Below are positions 47,601 through 59,331 of a stretch of DNA of 64,000 nt, piece by piece; position 1 is the first letter of the stretch, and each line of letters starts with the position of its first letter. The notes beneath the pieces are model-generated. The model ran no database searches, was not told the DNA's origin, and saw nothing but the letters and a program-made list of their open reading frames with translations. Position numbers and translations under genes: made by a program. Origin of the DNA: Silene noctiflora. Taxonomy: Eukaryota; Streptophyta; Magnoliopsida; Caryophyllales; Caryophyllaceae. Location of the stretch: assembly GCA_009801015.1 (NCBI GenBank), contig VHZZ01000002.1, positions 1,153,861 to 1,217,860 of the forward strand, given 5' to 3'.

Positions 47601-48763
47601 GGAAAAAATAACACCCTTGCACTGACTTCTTCAGAAACAGAATACTGGTTGCTATCTTCAGATTGTTTTAAACCAGATTTCCCTCGAAGGGGAGGCATTG
47701 AGAGGTCAAGATCCAATGAAGTCCCAGAATCCAGAACCTCTCCTTGATTTGCATTTTGTATGCATGTTTCAGGAGATAATGTTGCATCTTCTTCATTAGA
47801 TCTTCTTAAATGCCTCGTGGACAAAGCAATACCATTAGCATTTTTTTGTTTGTTTCTCTTGTTGCTTGGTGTTGTTCTGATGCAATCAGCCTTCTTGCTC
47901 TCAATTGTTTGTAGGTCTTTCTCACAACGCCTTATAGTCATAGCAGAACAAACCTGTCCATTTTCCTTCATAACAACATCATAATTATCAGGAGCAGCAT
48001 ACGGATGGAATGACTACTTTCAAGACTAGGGGTAACTATTACCCTCTCTTCCTCATTCCTATCTTCCCCCACCACCATTTTCCTCCATTGTTTTAGTTCG
48101 TTTGAACTCTATTACTCTAGTAATTAATTACCCTCATCCCAAGCAAGTCCTACGTGATCTAGGTATCCTAAAGTGTTTTGTGGAGTAAAAACATTAAAAA
48201 AAAAATAATAAAAAAAAAAAAATAATAATAATAATAATAATAATGATAAAACAAAGCTTATGCCAAAGAGAAACTTGAAACTTGTAATAATACATCTGGT
48301 ACATCTCTTAGTCCTGAGTTAGGAAATTCCGCTAGAACTTGATGTTCATTAAGGATATAAGGGACTCAAAGTGTAAGGACTCTTCAAGCTTCCCACCACA
48401 AATGAACTAGACAAAAAGCAAAAACTAACCTAACACAAATGCACAGAAGACAAAATACATTTAGCAAAAGAGTGCAAGAGAAGCATACTTGAGAAGGATA
48501 AACCCATTTGCCATTAGTGAAATCCATGTGAAGCCTTAAATCTCAGTGACTAATATCCTTCTCTTTTCAATTTCACTTATAAATTGAAAATGCACCGTCT
48601 CTTAACAAATATATTTGAAACTAACCAATCACCCAGCAGCAATCAACGAAGGTGTCAACCTTTGTCAATAACTCTAGAGGTTTGTTACTTGAGCTAGAAG
48701 GACGAGGTCTAATGTGAAGGGATCTAGCAATACTTTCAGAACTCCTTCTCTTGAGCTTTGATA
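44690..48763 (-). CDS. DUF724 nuclear protein with two AT-hooks and partial Agenet region
   Basis: DUF724 proteins are plant-specific; many pair tandem Agenet (Royal-family) modules with a C-terminal DUF724 domain and are thought to act in chromatin or RNA trafficking. Minus-strand exons in phase are 48763-48626, 48541-48489, 48013-47615, 47289-47220, 47139-46934, 46727-46622, 46522-46211, 45978-45817, 45557-44801 and, tentatively, 44747-44690. The DUF724 domain is clear (SLIWGVIESMEVLKRIPQ, then EECREGLAIGSMVTFTSLAEK) and a long coiled coil follows. Two AT-hook cores are seen: RKRGRPLR (exon at 47220) and KKRGRPPK (exon at 46622). The first two exons read SLHIRPRPSSSSN, KVDTFVDCCWVI and DLRLHMDFTNGKWVYPSQ, which match parts of the Agenet region, but the segment between is lost and no first exon was found. 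The true start is unknown; Met at 47971 is an alternative that would omit Agenet. A pyrimidine-rich leader with a donor (AAG/GTGTGT) lies at about 49766-49960. Confidence 0.75.
48186..48246. repeat. A-rich and AAT microsatellite in a DUF724 intron
   Basis: A-runs followed by about ten AAT units, lying between the exons at 48013 and 48489. Confidence 0.6.
48489..48763 (-). pseudogene. Decayed Agenet module of the DUF724 gene
   Basis: Read on the minus strand, LHIRPRPSSSSNKPLELLTK and KVDTFVDCCWVI stand where family members read ALHIRPxPP and EEVDAFxxDGWWVGVI. The later part DLRLHMDFTNGKWV matches SDLRLHxDWxDGKWV. In relatives about 30 residues lie between (roughly VYFxxTxEEIEFxHS). Here only a frame-broken trace is left (VHFQFISEIE, then a stop where HSD should be). 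The two flanking parts can still be spliced in phase. The first Agenet half (GAWYxATV region) was not found upstream to 49766. Confidence 0.6.
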
Positions 48764-50251
48764 CTACAATAAGTAGTTACTAACTTTATGAACAACAACT
48801 GCAGGCGCATGTTACATCCAAATCAATGCTCACTTCTACAGCTATCAGTGAGCCAAACCTCTCATTCTCTGTCAGGAGTAAGAACCAAATAGCCTGATCA
48901 ACCACCAGACTTGTAGATTTACCGATAGGAGGTATCATATCGTAACTTAAAATAAGTTTGAGTTGGGAGAGGAAGGTCAATTCAGAAAAATCTTAACAGC
49001 ATTCAAAGTAGAGAGAAAGTCACATTCCAAGTAAGGGGACGGGAGATTATTTGCTTGTTACAAAGGTCGAGAAAGCACTTTCTATGATCATCCTTGGGGG
49101 AGTTGCGGCATATAACAACAAATAGACAAAGAAAATTCAATAAAAAAATCTCTCCAAAAAACGACATACAAAAGTGAAAACACATGTAAAGACGAAATTC
49201 ACTTCTCAAAACTAACGATCACCCTAAAAATGCACTCAAATTCAATGCAAGAGTAGTAGTAAGTCCCAAAGCCAAGTACTCGGTACTCAGTATGTCATAC
49301 TATCATCATAAGTGGCATTTGAATTTGGCTTGAGTCGAAAAAATTGGCAGTTAAATCCGGTAGAGATTGTAATAACAGTGGAAACAGAAAAGGATAGACA
49401 GCGATTTCGGATAAAGCGGCGCATAGAGCTCAAACATAGTAACTGGCGAATTCAGACAGCGGCGAGAGACAAGAAAGGGTAATAAGGAAAATGATAGCTC
49501 CATGCATAGCAGTTAAGAAATGGAGTAAAGTTAGTGTAAACATGCATTGAATCATTGATAACTAATCTAACAGGAAGGCTGAAGCCCAGTAAAGGAGAGC
49601 TCTAAACCCTAAAGAAACTAACTTTCTCACTTAAAATACACAAAACAATAACAATTACAATAACAATAACAATAACAATAACTTGTGCGAATTGCAAGCA
49701 TTTAAGGTTAAAGCAATTAAAATAGAGATTAAATTAAAGATTAAATTAAAGATTAAAGAACACACCTTGGCTCAACCAAAATGAACAACAAATGACCCTC
49801 AACAAATTAGTTTGGAAAGGATCTAGAGGATTCTTCGAGAAGCTTCTGGTCTACTTGAGATCTTAGGGTTGATTATTTGGGGGATTTTAGACAAGGGGGA
49901 TGATTTATCAATTATGTATCAAGATTTTGGATTGCGCTCTTTTTTTTCTGGGTGAAATTTTTGAGGAGGGTTGGCTAAATCAACTTTTACAGATACCCAG
50001 CAAGAAAAATGCGATGATGTATTGAGTGTTATTGGATTAAAATATACGGAATACTTGATGTAATAAATTTGTGTGTTCTACCTAAGATTATTTTAATTTT
50101 AATTTTAAATTGCTTCATTAAATGTAGATAATATTGAATTGAGATATTACCACCAATACAAAGATTCGGTTTTCAAATTACTTACCTGAAATGAAATTGT
50201 GTTAACAAATATATCTAAGGACTATAATACCTTCACAATAGAACAAATCAA
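48764..50251. other. DUF724 upstream region and leader
   Basis: This probably holds a leader intron and a 5' UTR exon (about 49766-49960, minus). A CAATAA microsatellite lies at 49645-49682. Frames at 48786-48980 and 49003-49209 do not resemble Agenet or any family I know. Confidence 0.35.
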
Positions 50252-50565
50252 TGTTGTCAGGATCGGGATTTTACTTTGGATCAAAGAGGGGTGGTAGGAT
50301 CGGATCATAGAATCGAATCGTAGGATCGTAAGATCCTACAAATAGCTTGGATAAACAAGTCTATGTAAACAATTTGGTATAATTTATGATGTATAATGTT
50401 AAAAGTTTATTTAATGACATGAAAGTCTTAATAATCATATCAAAATATTATATATACCTTTAATTTAGAGTTGTAAGTATAGAAGAACAACCAACTCACA
50501 AATTTCTAACACAATTAAGTATTTTACGATCCTGAACGATCCTACGACCGATCCTACACCCCAAT
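50252..50565. mobile_element. MITE of the GGATCGGGATT family, copy 2 (truncated)
   Basis: It begins AATGTTGTCAGGATCGGGAT and carries the same GGATCGTAAGATCCTAC blocks as the copy at 14588. The right end has CGATCCTACGACCGATCC but lacks the terminal GACAAC, and no target duplication was found, so this copy is older or truncated. Confidence 0.65.
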
Positions 50566-51340
50566 GGAATAACCTATTTTATTTTCTGGAAACTACAAAG
50601 AACTTGGTTCTTAAATAAGAACCAAGTTTTTATTTTTACAAACCCAATACCATCCACAGTGGGAAGAACTTTATTTTTGAAGTTCTTATTGACAAACTCA
50701 AGAATAAGAACTTTCATAGGGCTGTATTTAAGGAGCGATAAAAGAAGAAATAAATCCTTAATATTTGTATTAATTGCATTGAATAATGTGTAATCTAATT
50801 CTCAATTCCTAAGTTAATACCACATTTAGAAGGTATTAAATACTTAAATGCAAACCCTAAAGCTTGTATTAACATTACCCATAATCTATTTAATAGAATA
50901 ACCATGGTATTTTTTCTTTCGAAATTAATATTGTCACCTGAAGATATGTTTAAACCCTTGTCACATACTATTTATACACTCGTGCGAGCCATGTCTCATA
51001 TATTTGATCCGAGCATTTATAATCGGCCATGTTAACGGTGTCATGGTATATGTTAATTAAAAAAATGTTAAATTTAAATATTCTTAGGAAATTTAAGGAC
51101 CAAAATATGAATATAATAAAAGATGTAAATTTCGCAAAAACAATCATATACTAAGCATGATTCACCAATAACTTTGATAATCACTTTAGTATTCTTTTTT
51201 ACCAATTAAACCATTTTTCTTATCTAATTAAAAACACATGTAATTTAACGTACTTCCATAATAGAAGAATTGAATATCATTATAATCTCACGATGTTATT
51301 ATAATTACTCGCATATATTGATTGTTTGTTGATACGTTTG
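50566..51340. other. Intergenic, no gene seen
   Basis: AT-rich spacer. A stretch near 50718-50880 (GGGCTGTATTTAAGGAGC) resembles the end of the MITE at 15257 but is incomplete. Nothing else can be supported. Confidence 0.35.
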
Positions 51341-51610
51341 TGAGTAGACCTGCCAAATGGGTCATTTGAATCGGGTTACTTTGGATGAGTTATTTTTGGG
51401 TCAACAATTTATCATAACATTTTCAGATCGGGTCATTTTAGGTCGGGTCGTTTGGGTCGTGATTTTGCATTAATTCCGTCATTTTTGGGTCAATCGGTTC
51501 ATTTTGGGTCACTTTTAGGTTGGGTCTCTTTGGGGTATTCGGGTCATACATTTCTGGTTATTTTTGGGTTTTGGGCAAGTCTTATCGAGTCGGATCAGTT
51601 TTGCCAAGTC
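51341..51610. repeat. Degenerate GGGTCATTTTGGGTC repeat
   Basis: About a dozen GGGTC or GGGTT words spaced by T-rich segments. A similar shorter patch lies at 57640-57870. Such patches are common in plant intergenic DNA, often inside hAT or Helitron relics. The origin is not decided. Confidence 0.6.
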
Positions 51611-53486
51611 TATTTGTGATCAAGTAAATAGAGGTATTCCTATAGGCGAGTGGTTTAAAATTATGGGATTAGAAACCTTCTCTTATTCGAATTAATAAAA
51701 TGAGTCACTGATTTAAATATAAACCATAATAAATAAATCTCTTAAAAGAAAAAATATAAAGGTCAATTTGATGACCTTAACTATGTGCCATATACATCAC
51801 CAGGTTGAAAATTAGGAAGATTTTACATCCGAAGAATAAGAAAATAACCAAAATAAGAGCCCGGACAATTATATAACCGAAAAAAATTCCGTTGCGATTA
51901 GCTTAAAAAAACTAATTAAAATAACAGGAAACAAACAAATTAAACACAATACCAAATGTATGTATTCTCCACTCTACTAACATTAAATGAAAAATTTCGT
52001 TGACATCTATATCATTTGTCAGCTCAGAAAGCTTGCTCTAGCAACGACTTTAGAAGAAATATCATATTATAAAATGACTCGAAAATGTGAAAAAGATGAG
52101 TACTTTCATAGATGTAAAGTATGAAAAATTAAAAGTAATACACGTTTAAAGCAATTTGTACTGCACATTCGCGAAAATAAGGATTGAGTTATACTCCCTA
52201 AATTTAAATGAATCCTAGCATAAGAGAAGGACCTCAACTTCTCCTTGTTCTTTTTTTTTTTCTTTTTTCTTTTTAGTTATGGACTTGTACTATATATTAA
52301 ACTTTCCGTTAAGGACCTCTATCATTACTCCATTAACTTTCCGTTTAATTATATTTGTGTAGTTATTTCTTCATCATTTTCCATTGAAGAAATAACTCGA
52401 AATCAAATCTTTCCTGCAATTTTCCTGAAATCAATTTTCCAATGAATATTGACATTTGACAATCAGTGATGATGTCGTATGTAGCTCCTTGATAACATGG
52501 AAGATCATCACTCTTACATGACACACACATACACACACAGATATATATATATATATATATATAGAGGCTGGAGCTTATTTCCTTACACGCCTTTCACATA
52601 GTAACATGTAAGAGGTCCCATTTTCAATAAATTCATGAGATCGAACTCCATTTCTTTCAAACATATATATTCCCTTGGAGAGGAACGTTGCCGTTTTTAG
52701 TCGCGGCCAAATAATGGCCTACAATTTTAAGGTAATGATTGAGATTTAATAGATGGTTCTTATACCTTAACACTTGTACTAATTAAAAAAATTATGTACG
52801 AAATTAAAGAATTACTGGCGTTCAACAATAAAGGGGTATAAAAAAAATAGTCTCTCTATAACTTAATGATGAGAGATCGTTTCTCTTGAGTTTGTTGTTA
52901 TTTTGAAAAGGGGTAGTTGCTATCGTCTACTAAATTAGTAAATTGTACAATTTCCGAAAAATCTCATTAAGCCAATTAAGGAACCTTCCTCTTTATATTT
53001 CTCATAGTAACTATTTCCTTCGTTTCAATAATAATTTGTTTACCTTTGATTTTGGCATAAAGGTCAAAGAGAGGGGAATGTATCATTTGTGGTGGTTGTT
53101 AGTGGATGACAACTGAACGGTAGAAAATGTAAACAAATAAATGAGGCACCCAAATATAAAATAGATAAATAGTTCAAATTAAATGACCGGAACAAATCAG
53201 GGAACACTTTGTTATTCATACATAAATACGGAGTTATTGAGATTTCAATTGACTATATATATTACGGAGTATTAGTTAGAGTCTTGTGCGATTAGATGTA
53301 CATAAGAATTGCTCCTATAAACATTTAAGCTTATGATATTTTCTTCGTTCCAATAAATAGTTATCTATTGGAACTAGGCAGTATAATTTAAGAAAGACTA
53401 TATTAATTTTGAATTATGAACCGTCTATTTACAAGTTATTACAATTGGTGGCTTAGTTGGTGGGCTCTAGCTCTCTCATTTTCCCC
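51611..53486. other. Intergenic, no gene seen
   Basis: Poly-T (52249-52272) and TA (about 52541-52562) tracts occur. A diverged Stowaway-like stretch begins near 53020 (CCTTCGTTTCAATAATAATT). No gene is supported. Confidence 0.35.
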
Positions 53487-53494
53487 TATAAATA
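53487..53494 (+). promoter_or_regulatory. TATA box of the small-protein gene
   Basis: TATAAATA in the context CCCCTATAAATAGTCCC lies 101 bp before the candidate ATG at 53595, predicting a start near 53520. Confidence 0.55.
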
Positions 53495-53594
53495 GTCCCA
53501 ATCCCTTGTTTGAGAGATCATTCCTTCATCCCAACTTTCTTAGGGAAGACTGAAGAGGTCCCATTTCTAAATAACTATCTATTCAGTACAACTA

Positions 53595-53905
53595 ATGAGA
53601 TTCATGGCAACCACGAGGTACATAATTATCATGCATCATCACCTTTACATCTTGCTAATTGCCTAGTTTTAATTATCTCTTCTACTTACTACTCCCTCTG
53701 TCCCGTGATATGTTTATACTTTATTTATTTCGTGAGAAGGAAAGAAAGGAAGTGTAAACATATCACTGGGACGGAGGGAGTACTTGTTGCTCAACTACTA
53801 AGCTAAAACTTAGCTTTAATTAAAGTAGACGAGCTTAAATCGCTTAATCCATATTTTATTGTTTATAATGCAGATTATCATCAGCAGCTAAAGAATATGA
53901 GTATT

Positions 53906-53936
<31 letters not shown>

Positions 53937-54045
53937 TGCATGGCAACTCCAAAACGATAACAACCTTGAAACAAAAAGTACCCAGGAGATTGATGGAAGG
54001 AGCTCTAGTGTAGCATCAACAAAGTTGGACATGATGATTTCTTAA
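53595..54045 (+). CDS. Candidate 64-residue His-rich small protein
   Basis: Two exons (53595-53617 and 53874-54045) join in phase (ACG AG/A) to 64 residues. The protein starts MRFMATTRLSSAAKEYEYY, then has eight consecutive His from a CAT microsatellite, an Asn/Gln-rich part (QNAWQLQNDNN) and a Ser-rich tail ending SSSVASTKLDMMIS. There is no membrane segment or Cys, and the N-terminus is not a clear signal peptide; it could be a weak organelle-targeting sequence. Support is a good TATA box, a GT-AG intron with sound phase and an open second exon. The family is not recognised, so function is unknown. A Stowaway MITE sits in the intron. It may be a lineage-specific gene, or the last exons of a longer transcript. 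Confidence 0.45.
53692..53780. mobile_element. Stowaway-like MITE, 89 bp, near-perfect hairpin
   Basis: CTCCCTCTGTCCCGTGATAT and ATATCACTGGGACGGAGGGAG are almost perfectly complementary, with TA on both sides. It lies in the intron of the candidate small-protein gene. Confidence 0.85.
53909..53932 (+). repeat. CAT microsatellite coding for poly-His
   Basis: Eight CAT units in the second exon of the candidate small gene; likely length-polymorphic. Confidence 0.75.
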
Positions 54046-54075
54046 ACATTCTTTGGTGCTATCCTACCTGAGCTA

Positions 54076-54115
<40 letters not shown>

Positions 54116-54701
54116 TTTTTTTCTTGACCTTGTAAGACCTTTTCTTGACCTTGTAAGACCTAACCATAGTCTGATAACCCAAGTTAGAAGCTGAACCAAG
54201 ATGTTAATCTAGGAAGCTAGTATTCATGAATTGGGTTATTAGTATTCAGTTTCTTGTCCAAATCTCGTATTCTTAACTCCTGTCTATCCCTCCAGAGCTT
54301 TTTGATAATATTTTTAGGACCATGATAGAGTGTCATTGAATGGCAGCGATATCATCTCTCGCATGTCCGTCGCTATGTAAGGTCCTTTAAAATGTTGTAA
54401 TAAGAATGAAGAAGTACTTTATGAATAATGGAGTAATAATTTTGTTTATTGTATTGCAAAGTACGTATAAATAGATTATTCGTCCTTGGATGATATGGAG
54501 TTTTGATTTTATATGGAGACCGTCCGTGTGATACGGCGCAAGTTTGACGAGAATAATGCGGAAAACAAGAGGCAAACAAACATATGAAAATAGATTTCAT
54601 ACAGAATTTAATGTAATAAGATGCATGGAACAAAATTAGATGGTGTTTTTACTGCAACTTGTCGGCTTCTTACACAAGTAGATAGCTAGGTTAACATTAA
54701 G
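54046..54701. other. 3' region of the small gene
   Basis: A poly-T run (about 54085-54108) and a short direct repeat of TTCTTGACCTTGTAAGACC (54121 and 54141). No gene is supported. Confidence 0.4.
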
Positions 54702-54898
54702 ACAAATTCTCATTAAAGACGGACACTATCCGTCACAAGCTGAATACGGATAGTGCCCCTCTCACAAAATACAAGTGGCACCAAACATGAATGCTCCATT
54801 TTCCATCCACTTGTCCTCCCACTTGCTTTATTATGAAAGGGGCACTATCCGTTTTCAGCTTATGACGGATAGTGTCCGTCACAAGCAAGACGCTTTGT
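54702..54898 (+). mobile_element. MULE-type MITE, family A, copy 5
   Basis: A whole 197-bp copy, from ACAAATTCTCATTAAAGACG to ACAAGCAAGACGCTTTGT. No clear 9-bp duplication remains, so it is probably older than the copy at 43034. Confidence 0.75.
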
Positions 54899-55032
54899 AA
54901 AGTTATTTGTGCGAGTTATTTGTGCATGCCTACTTTTTAACGACTTCACTTTCGGTGGTTATGCATGGTCAAGGATCATTCATGCCTCACCGTTTAACAA
55001 AACCGAAATAAAATTATACACTTGATTTTATA

Positions 55033-55372
55033 CTAGTGTAGTACCCGTGCAAATGCACGGTATTTTAGATACAGATATTATAGAATTTGACAATTAATTA
55101 AACTAATGCAGTTTACCTATGTTTTGAAAAGTGTAGAAAATTTGCATATATAATTCCAATGACATATTTTATTAGCCTTATTTATATAAAAATTAAATAA
55201 TAATTGATGATATAAAATTAATTAGGAGATAAATATTGTGTAATAGGAGTAGTAAATATTGATAGTGAACACTAATTAATTAGGAAATAAATATTGTCTA
55301 TAGAATATCACTTAGGCGGGAAATTTAAGCGGGAGAATTAGGAGATGTGTTAATCTTTTAGTATATAGGAGA
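55033..55372 (-). mobile_element. Short non-autonomous Helitron, well preserved
   Basis: On the minus strand it begins TCTCCTATATACTAAAAG at 55372 and ends with the hairpin CCGTGCATTTGCACGG, the spacer GTACTACA and CTAG at 55033. It lies between host A and T. Its 340 bp align over their whole length with the copy at 822-1175. Confidence 0.8.
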
Positions 55373-55750
55373 TTTTTATGGATTTTAATTTTCAATCGCA
55401 CCCTTATTCACTAAAAAAGTTATACGGAGTATACATTTCATTATCTAGGGTTATATATATAGCGTATTTTATAACGAGGTTTAAAACACAACCATATTTA
55501 AAACACAAATTATCATTTAAAACGACATTATACGTGTTAAATATCAAACCAATTGTGTATATAAGATAAACATAATGCTTTTTCTATACATTTTTACATA
55601 CACAAGTGGTATGTCGTAAAAGAAATTAAAGAGGGTACATTAGTATATATATTGGAAAATACAATAGTGGAAACATTATTGAACTCAAAAAGTCAATAAT
55701 AATTGGGCATAGTGGAATAGTACACAAAAAAAAGAGGGTAATTATAGTAA

Positions 55751-56028
55751 GGCATCGTTTGGCTGCTCACTCAATTCATGGGAATTCTAAAATCCCATGA
55801 ATTGGGATTTTTAGAGTTTAAATTTCCTAAGAATTTCCAACTCCTATATGATGGGAGAATTTAACTACCTACCCCCTCATGGTTATTGGAAATTCCTAGG
55901 AAAATAGAACTCCAACATGACAACCAAACGGATTATTGTAATTCCCGTGAATTTTAATGTAGGAATTAAACTCCAGTGCATTGCAAATTAACACATCAAT
56001 TTAATTCCCGTATCAACTAAACGAGGCC
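55751..56028. mobile_element. Tourist-like (PIF/Harbinger) MITE
   Basis: The ends GGCATCGTTTGGCTG and CAACTAAACGAGGCC are inverted repeats of the Tourist type and TAA is duplicated on both sides (55748-55750, 56029-56031). It has 278 bp with inner palindromes (CCCATGAATTGGG) and no coding capacity. Confidence 0.8.
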
Positions 56029-57154
56029 TAATTGTCATGTAAATTTGGTTAGATCGAGCATGGTGAAACGAAGAAAAGGTAATTAGACAAGGGGGCCACA
56101 TGTTTGGGGTACCTTAAAATCTTGAAAGGTCGAAAACTGGTAGATGGAGGTGAAATATGCATGAAGAAGATGTAAGGAGCATGCAACAGCGTATATAAGT
56201 AAAGTTTAGCAATTGCGTATCAAGTTGGTTTTTTGGTCGTTGTTACTTGTTGTATCATCAATATAATAATATTCAGTACCTGACTGATTTTACAGTTACT
56301 CATTTTGCCAACCACGTACGTGTTCGGTTCGGTTCGGTTCCGGTCTACTCAACATAACCATTTGTTGGCGTGTATGTTAATATGTTAGGTATTTATCAAA
56401 ATCGACTATCATTGTGTTCTATCATACATTTTGTGTTAATGTGTTGCCTCTTATAGTCTTATATATGCCTATTGAGAATTAAAAGTAAAATATTCGATCA
56501 GAATCATTCCATTAACAATACTGCAACAAGTAAGATTGTTCTCAATTGAATTTTCCAATTATTAACCGAGGTAGTCTTGTTAAAAAAGTAATCCGCTGTT
56601 AGTTTGTAATAGAAATCGAGAAGGGGGAGAATTCATAGAAATAATTGTTATTGATATATAGTTCGTTCGTGATTGGAATGAATACAATGATACTATATTT
56701 ATAGTACTTCAAATATCTAAAACATATCGCAATATAATATAATTGATATCGCAATATAATATAATATAACTTATTCTAATACGATATTATTCCGATTACG
56801 GTATAATACAATATACCGTAATATTCTCCAACAATTTGAGATTGCAAGTTAATGAGTTACGGGCTAATTAATAACTAGTTGGTAACTATATATTGTTCTG
56901 CACCTCCTTTTTTTTTTTTGTAACCGAGTTATCCATCGTCGACAACAGTATATAATTTCCTCGCCGCGGGTGCGATTGACCAAAGAGTTTACTCCGCACT
57001 TCCATAGACAAGGATCGAAGCCCTTGCTTGTTAGGATAGTATTACTCAGTCCCCTTTGTTGTATGTAGTAGCACATGAGATGTTGATATAAAGGCCATGA
57101 TGAGGTTGATTCATCAATGATGGTGTCCTTTGACGTTGTTCATGGTTTGGGAGT

Positions 57155-57213
<59 letters not shown>

Positions 57214-58589
57214 AGATGCATGCAATTGCAATTTGCAAGTTAGAAACCCGTGAATTGGAGAAAACTAATGGTGCTACTTTTTAAGTGGGGACTGCCGAGT
57301 GTCGACCGCATTCACCGCGTCCCTTTTACAAGTTTTCCACCTTTTGGGTAACACTTCCACATGCATACTTTTCTTTATACTTTCCACTTACCCTTTCATC
57401 TTTTTTGCGAACTTACACTAGAATTTTTAATGGGAAATAAAATGACGCTCCTATTTAATTAAGGTTCCTCTTTTATTATAATACTCCTCATATATATTAG
57501 AAAAAAAAAATATTAGACTGAATAGGAGGGAGTATATGTTAATGGGTTAGTGGGTCGAATTTATGTTCAGTTTGCTTTGAATAGACGTGCTATGTGTTTA
57601 AATTAATTCTAGTCAAGTTATGTTATATAGAGTAAAGTCTATTTTAAGCTAAGTAAGTTGTTTCGGGTCACTCGATTTGGGTCATTTCGAGTTCGATCAT
57701 ATCAAGTTCAATGATTAAGAAGGATTTTATCAGTTAATTCAACAAAACACACGTAGTTTCAAAAGAACAATTTCGAATTAATAAATTCAAGTCATTTAGT
57801 GTCAAGTGAAGCTATTTCTAATTATTTTATATCGGGGTCAGGTTGTTCCAGATGAGGTTATTTTGAGCTAGGTCAATGGAATAGGGTTCTTATATTACAT
57901 TCTTATACCAAAAGAACAACTATTCTTTGAAACCGTTAAGACACTCGTACACGAAATGAAAAAATATAATAATAAATCCTTTTTATTTGTTTGTACGTAT
58001 CTCACTATAAAATGTTATTTACATTTGAATTTTATCGTAAATGGAATTGTCTTACTGTGATTTGTGAATTTTATCCATATCACACATTGGGCTAAATAGG
58101 TCGTCAATGGCTATTCAGTTTAACCAGTCGGTTTGGGTTTTGCAATGGAGTTTCCAATCACCAGCCCAATTCACATATATATTGACAATTTGACATCATT
58201 ATAACTTTCGTAGTTCTACTAGTTCAATAAAAAATGGGCCTATATTTCCAACATAACACCCTTTTGGGCCCATTTCTCACACTGAGAGTAAAGACTCCCA
58301 AGTCTCCAACTCTCATTTACCTTTTTACCCCAACAAAATCCCTGCAACAAATTCAGTTTGTTAAAACCACTGTCTCTTAGACTCTACTCTTTTTGGCTGA
58401 TAGTCGAATAAGTCGATATAAGTTGAACTAAACAGAAGTAAATGAAATTAAACTGAAATAAAAGTTAAAGCTAAGCTGAATAAAGCCAAAACTGAATTGA
58501 AGTGAATAGAGTTGATATAAGCCGAAATTAAGCAAGAAAAACAAAAACATAGTGAGCAAAAAATCATTTTTCCAAACTCTCTAATCTTC
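56029..58589. other. Intergenic, no gene seen
   Basis: It contains a TA microsatellite (57157-57207), a GGGTC-rich patch (57640-57870) and an ATATAATATA-rich segment (56730-56820). No gene or complete element is supported. Confidence 0.4.
57157..57207. repeat. TA dinucleotide microsatellite
   Basis: About 25 uninterrupted TA units. Confidence 0.9.
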
Positions 58590-58978
58590 TCGTAAGACCA
58601 TCCCCAAGCAGAAAGTCGAGTTAATCGGGTCACTGAAATTTTTCCTCTTAATTACACCTTATTAATCTTGACCCACTTTCACCCTCNCAAGCAGAAAGTC
58701 GCGACCTAGGTCACCAACCCAATCATTTTCCACTTTATAATGTACATAGTTGTACTTCTTTTTTTTACTTTTGTTTATTTAATTTTGTAAGCTAATAACA
58801 AGTTGTCACATGTAAGGTTACCACCCTTTTTCAAGACCTGAACTCAAGGGCACAAATTGACCCTCACCATTTCAAGGTCACCCTAACTACTCTCTTATTT
58901 GTACTTAATTACGTCATTAGGACGACCCAACAAGGTCACGACCCGGTTGGTGACCTTGCTTGGGAATGGTGTAAGGGC
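58590..58978. mobile_element. MITE of the GACCAT-CCCCAAGCA family, copy 2
   Basis: The left end AAGACCATCCCCAAGCAG is matched by CTTGCTTGGGAATGGTGTAAG at the right. An inner CAAGCAGAAAGTCGCGACC near 58688 repeats the left end, which suggests a partial internal duplication. One ambiguous base lies at 58687. Related to the element at 5705. Confidence 0.6.
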
Positions 58979-59128
58979 TTCTACAAATTTCACAACGTCA
59001 ACTTTACGGCACCTCAATAAAAAAAAAAGGAAAAAGAAAGAAATAAGGTTATGTAGTTCCTCGCACTGATGTGTGAAAGCCAGTCAAGAGTAACAGAAAA
59101 ACAACGCAGTGAGCGCGTCATACCTCGC

Positions 59129-59134
59129 CACGTG
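59129..59134 (+). promoter_or_regulatory. G-box in the HSP70-17 promoter
   Basis: CACGTG in the context GCCACGTGTC lies 198 bp before the ATG, and an ATTGG (inverse CCAAT) follows at about 59160. CACG plus CCAAT elements serve bZIP28/NF-Y in plant ER-stress promoters, but the spacing here is not that of a classic ERSE, so the link to ER stress is inference. Confidence 0.35.
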
Positions 59135-59331
59135 TCTATTAATCCACATGTTCAACAACTATTGGTGGTCATGACCTCGTTCTTTGAAAACTACTCTTCC
59201 TTCTTCCCCTCTCTCAAAACTTTAAACACACTCTCATCCCCCATAATTTGGAGAATCAAATCAAACTACTGATAAACTTAAACCCACTATTGTAATTTGT
59301 ATCCCCAATTCAAACCACTTATCCCCTAACA

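Noticed and set aside
48786-49209. Minus-strand ORFs upstream of the Agenet remnant as possible first Agenet exons
   Set aside because: Neither shows GAWYxATV or another Agenet motif in any frame.
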